A DNA stretch of 6,843 bases, taken from NCBI GenBank assembly GCA_002359825.1, contig DENY01000014.1, positions 4,098 to 10,940 of the forward strand. The letters run 5' to 3'. The DNA comes from Bacteroidales bacterium UBA2632 (lineage in GTDB: Bacteria; Bacteroidota; Bacteroidia; Bacteroidales; Dysgonomonadaceae). Below are positions 1 to 6,212 of this stretch, piece by piece. How positions within the stretch are numbered: position 1 is the first letter of the stretch; the number at the start of each line of letters is the position of its first letter. Under the pieces are notes generated by a model. The model did no database searches. It saw only the letters and a list, made by a program, of their open reading frames with translations, and had not been told where the DNA came from. The translations under genes were made by a program, and so were the position numbers.

Positions 1-230
1 CTTATGATATTACAAAATATGTAACTTGGACATCGCGTATAAAGTACTTTACAAACTATAGTAAAGTGGAAGCTGAGTTTGAAAATACTTTGAATATGTC
101 ATTGAGCCAATACTTTTCAACACGACTTTATCTTCACTTAAGATATGACGACGGTGTTCCTTCGCATTCTGACTTTAAGTATTTGCAAGTAAACGAGGTG
201 GTTAGCTTTGGCTTGAACTTTAAGTGGTAA
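1..230 (+). CDS. C-terminal end of a DUF3078-like outer-membrane protein (partial)
   Basis: An open frame enters from the left edge (first complete codon at position 3), gives 75 residues and stops with TAA at 228-230. It has the alternating polar/aromatic pattern of beta strands, with pieces such as WTSRIKYFTNY, LNMSLSQYFSTRLYLHLRYDD and a last strand VVSFGLNFKW that ends in an aromatic residue, as outer-membrane barrel proteins usually do. The order 'fixed strand, NY, E-F-E-N, M-x-(L/I)-x-x-Y-x-(S/T), YDD' recalls Bacteroidetes DUF3078 proteins, whose function is not established. The N-terminus and signal peptide lie outside the window. It converges on fmt with 4 bp between stops. That it is the end of a real protein is fairly sure; the DUF3078 assignment is from memory of the family and is moderate. 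Confidence 0.65.
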   Translation, partial: YDITKYVTWTSRIKYFTNYSKVEAEFENTLNMSLSQYFSTRLYLHLRYDDGVPSHSDFKYLQVNEVVSFGLNFKW

Positions 231-246
231 GTGGCTACTTAAAGTT
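216..246. terminator. Inverted repeat across two convergent gene ends, possible bidirectional terminator
   Basis: AACTTTAAGT (216-225) and ACTTAAAGTT (237-246) are perfect 10-bp complementary arms around an 11-nt loop. The left arm is the end of the plus-strand gene and the right arm is the end of fmt, so both strands read Asn-Phe-Lys from the stem. The position between convergent genes suits a bidirectional terminator. Against this, only 2 of 10 pairs are G-C and neither side is followed by a clear T tract, so it would be a weak intrinsic terminator at best. Confidence 0.4.
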
Positions 247-1194
247 ATCTGTATGTTGAAACTGAAAACCGTTCATGAAATCTTCAGCTTTCATCCGTTT
301 TCTACCCTGAAGTTGAAGTTCTAATATTCGTATGAAACCATCTTCAACAGCAATATATAGCTCCGAGGATGAAGACTGCACGATGGATCCCACAATTAAA
401 TCGTGATCTTGTATAATGGGCAACGCCTCAAAAACTTTAATGTTGATAGTTTCATTTTCTCTCACAAGTGTAGTGTGTGCTGCAGGGTAGGGAGATAATC
501 CTCTAATAAATCGATCTATCTCTTTAGCTTTAGAGGACCATTTAATTCTACAGGTTTCTTTGAATATTTTAGGCGCAGGTTTAAGGTTTACTTTATCTAT
601 GTTTTGGGATTGCAAAGTGATTGAACCATCAATGATATCATCAACTGTTTTAAGTACCAATTGTGCTCCAGTCTCCATTAATTTATCATGTATTACTCCA
701 GCATTATCTCTATCACCTATTTCTATTTTTGATTGATAGGCAATTTTACCTGAATCAATTTCGTGCACCAACTTAAATGTGGTTACTCCTGTCTCGACTT
801 CTCCATTGATAATTGCCCAATTGATGGGGGCTGCCCCTCGATATTGTGGCAAAAGAGAAGCATGCAAATTGTAAGTCCCATGTTTTGGCATATCCCAAAC
901 TACTTCGGGTAACATTCTGAAAGCAACGACAAGATTAAGATCTGCTTGTAGAGCTTCTAATTCATTTATAAAATCAGCATCTCGAAGTTTTTCTGGTTGT
1001 AAAACTAATAGATTTTGAGAAATAGCGTATTTCTTTACATCAGATTCTTGTAGTTTGTGTCCTCTTCCCGCTGGCTTATCAGGCATGGTCACTACTCCCA
1101 CTATATTATAATTGTTTTCAACTAAAATTTTGAGAGTTTCAACGGCAAATTCAGGTGTACCCATGAATACAATCTTAAAATCTTTTTTTGTCAT
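235..1194 (-). CDS. fmt: Methionyl-tRNA formyltransferase
   Basis: This enzyme transfers the formyl group of 10-formyl-tetrahydrofolate to Met-tRNA(fMet) in the cytoplasm, making the initiator tRNA. The 319 residues match the usual family length (about 310-320). The N-terminal formyltransferase fold starts with VFMGTPEFAV (9-18). The tRNA-contacting loop PDKPAGRGHKL lies at 38-48. The folate site is NLHASLLPQYRGAAPI (109-124), where N109 and H111 plus D147 (in HEIDSGK) correspond to the catalytic Asn/His/Asp of E. coli Fmt. The C-terminal tRNA-binding domain runs from about 205 to the end and contains LSPYPAA (233-239) and a basic GRKRMKAEDF stretch. VVAFRMLP (89-96) replaces the VVAYG form of proteobacteria, as is usual in Bacteroidetes. 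ATG at 1192-1194 lies 12 nt after the CLC stop, so the two are probably cotranscribed. The stop is TAG inside the convergent inverted repeat. There is no Shine-Dalgarno site. Confidence 0.97.
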   Translation of the reverse strand: MTKKDFKIVFMGTPEFAVETLKILVENNYNIVGVVTMPDKPAGRGHKLQESDVKKYAISQNLLVLQPEKLRDADFINELEALQADLNLVVAFRMLPEVVWDMPKHGTYNLHASLLPQYRGAAPINWAIINGEVETGVTTFKLVHEIDSGKIAYQSKIEIGDRDNAGVIHDKLMETGAQLVLKTVDDIIDGSITLQSQNIDKVNLKPAPKIFKETCRIKWSSKAKEIDRFIRGLSPYPAAHTTLVRENETINIKVFEALPIIQDHDLIVGSIVQSSSSELYIAVEDGFIRILELQLQGRKRMKAEDFMNGFQFQHTDNFK

Positions 1195-1206
1195 GATGTT
1201 TTAAAT

Positions 1207-2976
1207 TTATTCTTCAGAGTAGTGTTCAACTAACACATCTCTGTATGCATTGAAAATAGATGATTGTGACATAATACCTTTATATTTACCTTCATTGTCA
1301 ACCACAGGCAAATTCCAAGCTTTTGTATCTTCAAATAGATTCATAATCTCCTCCATGGGCATATTTATATTTATTTCGGCTGGAGCACCTACCATAAATT
1401 TTGACACTTTAAATCGTTCGTACAACTCGGGTCTGAAAATGATATTCCGTATATCGTTTAAAAGAACAAGTCCCATCAGTACACCTTCATCATTTACGAC
1501 AGGGAAAATATTTCTCTTACATTGTGATATCACTTTCACCATCTCACCCAAATACATATCAGGTTTAACAACCTCTAAATCTGTTTCAAGCAAAGAATCT
1601 ATTTCAAGAAAAGTAAGTACAGCTTTGTCTTTATGATGAGTTATTAATTCTCCCTTTTTAGCTAAACGCATCGAATAGATATTATGCTTTTCAAAAAGAA
1701 TTATGGTTGCATAAGAACTAATTGAAACCATCATCAAAGGAAGAAAAAGGTCGTATCCTCCAGTTAACTCTGCAATTAAGAATGTGCCTGTTAAGGGGGC
1801 ATGCATTACTCCTGCCATTACTCCTGCCATGCCAAAGAGAGAAAAGTTTTCTTGTGGTAATATTCCTGAAAAACCCATTGTATTATGAGAATAAGAATAT
1901 AAAAAACCAACCACACAACCTAAAAACAGTGTTGGAGCAAAAATACCTCCTGTACCACCTGCACCGTTAGTAGCGCTTGAAGCAAATACTTTTGTAAGAA
2001 TAATTAGAATTGCAAACACTATGATTCCCCATCCATCTTTTAGAAAATAGAAAAAACTATCGTCCATCAGTCCTTTATATGAATCACCGCCTGCCAACAG
2101 AGTTTCTATTGTGTCATATCCTTCACCATATAGAGGAGGAAGAAAGAAAATGAGTAAGCTTAACATCACTCCTCCAAGGAGAAATTTTTTCCAATAAGTG
2201 ATTTTGCCAAAGATACCTTCAATCCAGTTCATGCTACGCGTGAAATAAAGAGAGACAAATCCACAGGCGATACCCAATAGGATTACGTGAGGAATTCTGT
2301 CAAAAGTAAAACCTTCTACTTGTGAGAAAGCAAACATGGCATTTGTTCCCGTTAGCATATAAGCAATTGTGGTGGCTGTAACCGAAGTAACTAATAGGGG
2401 AAGAATAGAAGACATAGTGAGGTCCAACAAAAGCACCTCAATAACAAAGACTACCCCTGCAATGGGTGCTTTGAAAATGCCTGCAACTGCACCAGCTGCA
2501 CCACATCCTACTAAAAGCATGATGTTGCGATGTTCCAATTTAAAGAATCTTCCTAAATTAGAACCGATGGCAGAGCCTGTCAAAACAATTGGAGCCTCAG
2601 CTCCAACAGAACCACCAAAGCCAATAGTTAGTGAACTCGCAATAAGTGAAGTGTATGTGTTGTGTAGTTTTAGTCTGCTTTTTCGTTGAGAAATTGCATA
2701 TAAAACTTTTGTGATACCGTGACTAATATCTTCTTTTACAATATATTTTACGAATAGTCCCGCTAATAGGATTCCAACAATTGGTAGAACAAGATAGTAA
2801 TAGTTAGCACCAATATTCACAAAGTTGCTCTTTAAGGAGCTTTGAATGAAATGAAGAGCCATCTTTAAAGCATACGCCGCAAGGGCAGATAAAACACCTA
2901 CCATTAAGCATATTATAAGAAGAAAAACACGCTCGGTGATGTGCTTACTCCTCCAAATTAAAAACTTCTCAAACAT
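1207..2976 (-). CDS. CLC-family chloride channel/transporter with two C-terminal CBS domains
   Basis: This is a 589-residue integral membrane protein. Residues about 15-430 form the CLC membrane domain and about 465-585 hold two CBS domains, which in this family bind adenine nucleotides or control gating. Visible CLC landmarks are ISHGITKV (84-91, at the GSGIPE site), GSVGAEAPIV (122-131, at the GREGP site, with the gating glutamate as E127), FKAPIAGVVFVIE (168-180), GGIFAPTLFLG (343-353, the GxFxP site), HAPLTGTFLIAELTG (392-406) and Y434 in NIYSMRL, the likely central-pore tyrosine. CBS1 is near 468-512 (NIFPVVND) and CBS2 near 527-580 (NLPVVDNEG). V181 stands where exchangers such as E. 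coli ClC-ec1 have the inner proton glutamate E203, and H86 stands at S107, so whether it is a channel, exchanger or uncoupled carrier is open. The ion is probably chloride but is not proven from sequence. It precedes fmt by 12 nt and follows a 301-bp gap. Confidence 0.93.
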   Translation of the reverse strand: MFEKFLIWRSKHITERVFLLIICLMVGVLSALAAYALKMALHFIQSSLKSNFVNIGANYYYLVLPIVGILLAGLFVKYIVKEDISHGITKVLYAISQRKSRLKLHNTYTSLIASSLTIGFGGSVGAEAPIVLTGSAIGSNLGRFFKLEHRNIMLLVGCGAAGAVAGIFKAPIAGVVFVIEVLLLDLTMSSILPLLVTSVTATTIAYMLTGTNAMFAFSQVEGFTFDRIPHVILLGIACGFVSLYFTRSMNWIEGIFGKITYWKKFLLGGVMLSLLIFFLPPLYGEGYDTIETLLAGGDSYKGLMDDSFFYFLKDGWGIIVFAILIILTKVFASSATNGAGGTGGIFAPTLFLGCVVGFLYSYSHNTMGFSGILPQENFSLFGMAGVMAGVMHAPLTGTFLIAELTGGYDLFLPLMMVSISSYATIILFEKHNIYSMRLAKKGELITHHKDKAVLTFLEIDSLLETDLEVVKPDMYLGEMVKVISQCKRNIFPVVNDEGVLMGLVLLNDIRNIIFRPELYERFKVSKFMVGAPAEININMPMEEIMNLFEDTKAWNLPVVDNEGKYKGIMSQSSIFNAYRDVLVEHYSEE

Positions 2977-3012
2977 ATTTGTATTTAATAAAAGGGATCT
3001 GGATTATTAAAT

Positions 3013-3030
3013 TTTTATCGGTCGATAAAA
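3013..3030. promoter_or_regulatory. 18-bp palindrome upstream of the CLC gene, possible operator
   Basis: TTTTATCG-GT-CGATAAAA is a perfect inverted repeat with 8-bp arms and a 2-bp centre. Its edge is 37 bp before the CLC start codon. A 2-nt loop cannot form in RNA without opening inner pairs and there is no T tract, so a binding site for a dimeric regulator is a better reading than a terminator. No regulator gene lies in the window and I do not recognise the site as a known consensus. Confidence 0.4.
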
Positions 3031-3056
3031 CACATTGTGCATTTACACGTAGAGCT

Positions 3057-3257
3057 CTAAATAAAGGATATCCTGTACTTTCTCTTTATAATAAATTCTA
3101 ACGTTCGCTTGCCAGACAAAACTACAATTTTTTTTGGAGAATCAGTAGTTTTGCCTTTAAATTCTTTGAGAAACTGATCATAGACAGACCAAAGCCAGAT
3201 GAAATATATGGAATGTAAGATGAAAAATTTCTCTCTAATATTTGTGGTAGACTCTGT
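3057..3257 (-). pseudogene. Startless 66-codon open frame, possible decayed gene remnant
   Basis: Between an in-frame TAA (3258-3260) and TAG (3057-3059) the minus strand stays open for 66 codons. It has no ATG, and its only TTG comes late. The translation looks protein-like: an aromatic-rich hydrophobic piece (FFILHSIYFIWLW, residues 11-23), then DQFLKEFKGK and a basic end KRTLEFIIKRKYRISFI. Just upstream, another minus-strand frame reads SALENINRVYHKY before a stop, so a frameshifted remnant spanning both is conceivable. I do not recognise a family. In DNA this A/T-rich an open frame of this length can arise by chance, and no start or ribosome site supports translation. Confidence 0.2.
3117..3153. 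repeat. Inverted repeat with 9-bp arms, each arm carrying a TAnnTTTG motif
   Basis: CAAAACTAC (3117-3125) and GTAGTTTTG (3145-3153) are perfect complements around a 19-nt loop. Read on the minus strand, the left arm contains TAGTTTTG (3124 to 3117), which fits the Bacteroidetes -7 consensus TAnnTTTG and points towards the CLC gene; the right arm has the same motif pointing the other way. I find no -33 TTG/TTTG at a suitable distance for either. It could be a weak promoter for the CLC-fmt pair with a leader of about 130 nt, a transcript hairpin, or chance. Confidence 0.3.
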
Positions 3258-3277
3258 TTATGTTTTCCAGTGCACTA

Positions 3278-3841
3278 TTATTTTCGAATAATCTCAATAT
3301 TTCCATTAGTGGCTAATTTGAGAATAGATGAGGGGGTTTGCTTAATCATTTCATTTTGTCTGTATTCAACCACGTAATCCACCAATTCGATAATTTCATT
3401 ATCTATTTGATTGAAATTTTGGGGTGATGGTTTTCCCGCAATGTTAGCGGATGTTGAAACAATGGGTTTTCTAAAACGTTTACATAAATCCTTTGAAAAG
3501 TCCTCTGATGTTATGCGGACTCCTATTGTTCCATCTTTGTTAATCAAGTTGGTGGCTAAGTTCTTTGCACCCTCAAAAATGATAGTCAATGGTTTGTCGG
3601 ATAGGTCAATCAAATCCCAAGCAATATCTGGAACTTCTTGAATATAGGTTTGTAGTTTTACTGGATTGTCGAGTAAAATAAGCATTGACTTATCTTTTTC
3701 TCTTTGTTTGATAGCATAAAGCTTTTCAACTGCCTGTTCGTTTGTTGCATCGCAACCAATTCCCCATATAGTATCTGTTGGATAGAGAATAATGCCACCT
3801 TGTTTCAGAATTTCTATTGCTTTTATTAAATCTTCTTTCAT
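3278..3841 (-). CDS. tsaC: L-threonylcarbamoyladenylate synthase (TsaC/YrdC type)
   Basis: This is a single YrdC-domain protein of 187 residues, the short TsaC form without the extra Sua5 domain. The family makes threonylcarbamoyl-AMP from threonine, bicarbonate and ATP in the cytoplasm. The TsaD complex then moves that group to A37 of ANN-decoding tRNAs (t6A). The family pattern is clear: GGIILYPTDTIWGIGCDATN (15-34), the KxR pair K45/R47 (IKQRE), SMLILL (52-57), KPLTIIF (83-89), GTIGVRI (104-110) and PIVSTSANIAGKPSP (126-140) with the SxN pair S131/N133. The start ATG (3839-3841) overlaps the upstream GNAT stop by one base (TAATG), which suggests coupled translation. It ends with tandem stops TAA TAG. 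It could be a YciO-like paralogue, which sequence alone does not fully exclude. TsaB, TsaD and TsaE are not in this window. Confidence 0.88.
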   Translation of the reverse strand: MKEDLIKAIEILKQGGIILYPTDTIWGIGCDATNEQAVEKLYAIKQREKDKSMLILLDNPVKLQTYIQEVPDIAWDLIDLSDKPLTIIFEGAKNLATNLINKDGTIGVRITSEDFSKDLCKRFRKPIVSTSANIAGKPSPQNFNQIDNEIIELVDYVVEYRQNEMIKQTPSSILKLATNGNIEIIRK

Positions 3842-4374
3842 TATTGGTCTGTTTTTAGTTTTTGAACTATTATAGCATTTTCATATCCTTTCTCTGTGAA
3901 TATCCACTGTTGCAAAACTCCTGATTCTGAAAAGTGTGAATGGTTAAAAAGTTGAATGCTTGCTTTGTTATTCTCAGGAATTATTGCATAGAGTTGGTTG
4001 ATATTTAAAAAGTTGAAAACGTATTTTTCTAAGAGATTCAAGGCATTTGTTGCATACTCATTCTTGCGATATGCATGATCGATATAAATTCCTACTCCAC
4101 ATCGGCTATTAATGGCATCAAAATCGTATAAATCTATAGTGCCTACACTGATTTGTTCTCGTTTTAAGACAATCATAAAGCGGAGTTGTTTCGACTGGAA
4201 TATATCCGTTTGAGCATCTATAATATATTGTTTTAAAACATACTTAGAGTAAGGAGAAATAGCCGATCCAAACTTCCAAACTTCAGTGTCGTTTTCCCAT
4301 TTAAATAGCAATTCAAGATCTTCGGGCTCAGGAGCCCTTAAAGATATTATGTTGTTTTCGAGAAATTTAGACAT
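3841..4374 (-). CDS. GNAT-family N-acetyltransferase (RimJ/RimL-like)
   Basis: This is a 177-residue protein with the order of the RimJ/RimL/SpeG branch of GNAT acetyl-CoA-dependent acetyltransferases: IISLRAPEPEDLELLFKWEND (9-29) at the N-terminus, the beta4 strand CGVGIYID (92-99), motif A YRKNEYATNAL (102-112), LNINQLYAIIPENNKASIQLF (123-143) with the usual N..S...F pattern, and a short WIFTEKGYENAIIVQKL end (157-173). The acetyl-CoA pyrophosphate loop is normally R/Q-x-x-G-x-G/A; here it is R103-K-N-E106-Y-A108, so its first glycine is a glutamate. The substrate is unknown (a protein N-terminus, polyamine or small amine are all possible). It starts 11 nt after the HAD gene and overlaps tsaC by one base, so it sits inside the recR operon. 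A/T-rich codon use is like its neighbours. Confidence 0.85.
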   Translation of the reverse strand: MSKFLENNIISLRAPEPEDLELLFKWENDTEVWKFGSAISPYSKYVLKQYIIDAQTDIFQSKQLRFMIVLKREQISVGTIDLYDFDAINSRCGVGIYIDHAYRKNEYATNALNLLEKYVFNFLNINQLYAIIPENNKASIQLFNHSHFSESGVLQQWIFTEKGYENAIIVQKLKTDQ

Positions 4375-4385
4375 AACTAAAACAT

Positions 4386-4832
4386 TTATCTTGCATCTAA
4401 TGCTTCTCCTATACGAAGAAATATATTTTTCTTTCGTTTGTTCTTTTCTTGCTGAGTCTCTTGGGCCGACATAATTGTTTGAAATGCACTTTCGCCACTT
4501 TCTGTAGCGTGTATTGCTTTGTATATCACACCCCAGTCTGGTAAACCTCCAAGGTTTCGGTCATCAATAAACATATCAACAGAAAGCTTTCTTGGAGAGG
4601 GTATGGTCTCTTCGGGATAATTGGCATTGTTAGCATAAAAAACTAACCCTCGCTCCGCACAATAATCGATAGCTTCTTGTAGCAAATCATTTTCGCGCAC
4701 TGTCCATAGAATAAGCTTGTGATTTTCTTTTTGCAACTGAAGAAGTGTTTCAATTGCGAATGGAATGGGTCGACCTATTTTCGGATATTTGTGTTCTACA
4801 ATTGTTCCATCAAAATCTATTGCAATAGTCAT
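4386..4832 (-). CDS. HAD-superfamily phosphatase, BT0820-like
   Basis: This small (148 residues) HAD hydrolase has all four motifs: motif I DFDGT (D6 nucleophile, D8 acid/base), motif II T44 in LWTVR, motif III K82 in PRKLSVD, and motif IV FIDDRN with D90/D91 for magnesium. There is no large cap domain, as expected for the short Bacteroidetes group typified by BT0820 of Bacteroides thetaiotaomicron; capless HADs often act on larger or sugar-type phosphates. The substrate is not readable from the sequence. After the core (about 1-110) comes a charged tail, QETQQEKNKRKK (125-136), then an amphipathic end FLRIGEAL (138-145). The start ATG (4830-4832) is preceded by an A-rich stretch without a Shine-Dalgarno site, 32 nt after the membrane-protein stop. 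An internal member of the recR-to-tsaC run. Confidence 0.87.
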   Translation of the reverse strand: MTIAIDFDGTIVEHKYPKIGRPIPFAIETLLQLQKENHKLILWTVRENDLLQEAIDYCAERGLVFYANNANYPEETIPSPRKLSVDMFIDDRNLGGLPDWGVIYKAIHATESGESAFQTIMSAQETQQEKNKRKKNIFLRIGEALDAR

Positions 4833-4864
4833 TTTTTGTTTTTATTAATAATTTGTTCTAATCG

Positions 4865-5332
4865 TTATTTATCTTGCTTACTTATTTCCTCATCTGTTAG
4901 TTCTTGCTTTTCTTCTGGGCCTCTCAAATAATTTATAGATGGATAAGTGAAAATATAGGCTGTGAAAATAATCAGAGTACAAAGCATATAATTCTGATTG
5001 AGCGATACGGCGTATAATACTATATTAATTGATGCAATCAACAATAGAATGCCGAATCGTGCTATAAATGCTTTAATATAGAGAGAGGTTGTCACAATCT
5101 CATCATTCGGATGTTCATTTTTCTTCATTATTATTGAGAAGAGTTTCAAAGCACCTGGAATACTAATTAAGGTCACCAAGAGAGCATATCGTTCAACAAC
5201 AACAGATGTGAGGGGAATTTCGGGTAATATATCTATTACCCTAAATGCAACAGCGATTAAAAGAACTCCTTGAATCCCGATTGCTATATAAAATAAACGT
5301 TTTAAGTTGTTGATAATTGATTCTGATTTCAT
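4865..5332 (-). CDS. Conserved four-helix inner-membrane protein of unknown function
   Basis: I do not recognise a characterised family. The 155 residues give four hydrophobic segments at about 13-33, 47-69, 86-108 and 114-134, with a basic N-terminus (NNLKRLF) and a charged C-terminal tail (EEKQELTDEEISKQDK) of about 18 residues. By the positive-inside rule both ends are probably cytoplasmic. The segment between helices 2 and 3 is short and polar (KKNEHPNDE), and there are two conspicuous helix-breaking or polar points, IPGALKLF (58-65) and TYPSINYLRG (129-138). No signal peptide, enzyme motif or metal site is visible. The start is 6 nt after the recR stop, so it is very likely translated from the recR transcript. 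Position alone does not tie it to DNA repair. Confidence 0.8.
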   Translation of the reverse strand: MKSESIINNLKRLFYIAIGIQGVLLIAVAFRVIDILPEIPLTSVVVERYALLVTLISIPGALKLFSIIMKKNEHPNDEIVTTSLYIKAFIARFGILLLIASINIVLYAVSLNQNYMLCTLIIFTAYIFTYPSINYLRGPEEKQELTDEEISKQDK

Positions 5333-5338
5333 TTATTG

Positions 5339-5962
5339 TTATAATTTATACGATTCATCAAAAGGTGTTCTGTTTAGTATAGAACGACCAAGTGTGACCT
5401 CATCGGTATATTCAATTTCGTTTCCTATCGAAACACCTCGTGCTATGATACTAACTTTTGTGTGTAACGGTTCTAATTTGCGATAGATGTAGAAGTTGGT
5501 AGTGTCGCCTTCCATAGTTGCGTTCAAGGCCAAAACTACCTCTTTTACATTTTTAGTTTTCACTCTATCTATTAAACTTGAAATTTCCACATCCGAAGGC
5601 CCAATACCATCTATGGGAGATATTATACCTCCTAAAACATGATACTGACCTTTATATTGGGACGTATTTTCAATTGCCATCACATCCTTAATGTTTTCAA
5701 CAACACAAACAACTGAAGGATCGCGTGATAAATCGGAGCAAATGTTGCAAATTTCACTATCCGAAATATTATGACAAGAAGAGCAGTATTTTATTTCTTT
5801 TTTCAGAGTCAATATTGCATTAGTAAAACTTTCGACATGAGAATCATCTTGACGCAATAGATGCAATACAAAGCGTAAAGCTGTTTTTCTGCCAATTCCA
5901 GGAAGCTTCGCAAATTCGTTTACGGCACTTTCTAAAAGGGATGATGGATAGGGTTGATTCAT
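5339..5962 (-). CDS. recR: Recombination mediator protein RecR
   Basis: RecR, with RecO (and RecF), loads RecA onto SSB-coated single-stranded DNA at gaps. The 207 residues match the family (about 200). In order: a helix-hairpin-helix [11 protein letters not shown] (20-30) for DNA and tetramer contacts; a C4 zinc finger C60-x2-C63 and C72-x2-C75; a Toprim domain starting at [15 protein letters not shown] (84-98) with YHVLGG (107-112), SPIDGIGP (115-122) and [12 protein letters not shown] (144-155); and the C-terminal conserved [22 protein letters not shown] (174-195). All key residues are present. It is the first gene of the minus-strand run, with a Bacteroidetes-type promoter whose -7 element ends 22 bp before the ATG, giving a short leader. 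Its stop is 6 nt before the membrane-protein start. Confidence 0.97.
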   Translation of the reverse strand: MNQPYPSSLLESAVNEFAKLPGIGRKTALRFVLHLLRQDDSHVESFTNAILTLKKEIKYCSSCHNISDSEICNICSDLSRDPSVVCVVENIKDVMAIENTSQYKGQYHVLGGIISPIDGIGPSDVEISSLIDRVKTKNVKEVVLALNATMEGDTTNFYIYRKLEPLHTKVSIIARGVSIGNEIEYTDEVTLGRSILNRTPFDESYKL

Positions 5963-5984
5963 TTGCTGTTCTTTATATCGTGTA

Positions 5985-6016
5985 CAAAGATAACACGAAT
6001 GCTTTTACTGAACAAA
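5985..6016 (-). promoter_or_regulatory. Bacteroidetes-type promoter for recR
   Basis: On the minus strand, TTTG (6016 to 6013), a 20-bp spacer and TATCTTTG (5992 to 5985) match the Bacteroidetes -33 TTTG / -7 TAnnTTTG pattern with near-ideal spacing. Transcription would start near 5980, with a leader of about 18 nt before the recR ATG. A second minus-strand -7 match, TACATTTG (6020 to 6013), overlaps the -33 element; its nearest -33 candidate (6040 to 6037) is only 16 bp away, so it is a weaker alternative. Confidence 0.7.
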
Positions 6017-6092
6017 TGTAAGAAAATAAGATGTGTCAAATTGCTTCGAGAAATAAACCGAATAGAAATCATGAAAAAACATGAGCATTTGA

Positions 6093-6122
6093 TTGTGTAT
6101 ATTCAATTATTTTATAGCTTTG
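6093..6122 (+). promoter_or_regulatory. Bacteroidetes-type promoter for serC
   Basis: TTG (6093-6095), a 19-bp spacer and TAGCTTTG (6115-6122) fit the Bacteroidetes primary sigma factor consensus exactly. An overlapping TTTG at 6088-6091 is an alternative -33 with a 23-bp spacer. The start would be near 6127, leaving a leader of about 85 nt before serC, in which I see no strong hairpin or known riboswitch. Confidence 0.7.
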
Positions 6123-6212
6123 TTTACTAATCGAGAATCTTATCATTAGCTCTTTAGTTTATGACATTGAAAGTAAATCGAAAATATATTCATCTAAATT
6201 AATTCACAATTT

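Larger units (their letters stand above)
2977..3277. other. 301-bp gap between the tsaC-type gene and the CLC gene
   Basis: No intact gene with a usual start codon is visible here. On the minus strand, reading towards the CLC gene, it holds a startless 66-codon open frame (3057-3257), an inverted repeat with a -7-like motif (3117-3153), and an 18-bp palindrome (3013-3030) 37 bp before the CLC start codon. The spacing is far larger than elsewhere in the minus-strand run (a 1-nt overlap to 32 nt), so the CLC-fmt pair may have its own promoter here. Confidence 0.6.

Noticed and set aside
1250..2689. Plus-strand open frames of 128, 82 and 106 codons inside the CLC gene
   Set aside because: They are antisense shadows of a clear CLC protein, with no family motifs or promoter.
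3269..3292. Short hairpin ATTATT-TTCG-AATAAT and the AGTGCACT palindrome at the tsaC end as a terminator
   Set aside because: The stem is six A-T pairs only, there is no T tract after it on the minus strand, and the palindrome is only 8 bp.
3411..3641. Plus-strand open frame of 76 codons
   Set aside because: Antisense to the tsaC-type gene, whose YrdC motifs are unmistakable in the other strand.
4286..4931. Plus-strand open frames of 62 and 70 codons across the GNAT/HAD and HAD/membrane-protein junctions
   Set aside because: Low-complexity shadow translations rich in Phe/Leu/Ser, crossing real gene boundaries on the opposite strand.
6069..6084. TCATG-A6-CATGA inverted repeat just before the serC promoter
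   Set aside because: Five-bp arms in A/T-rich DNA are likely by chance; kept only as a possible operator if conserved in relatives.
6123..6212. Riboswitch or structured leader in front of serC
   Set aside because: The roughly 85-nt leader is A/T-rich and I find no strong stem or known riboswitch core.
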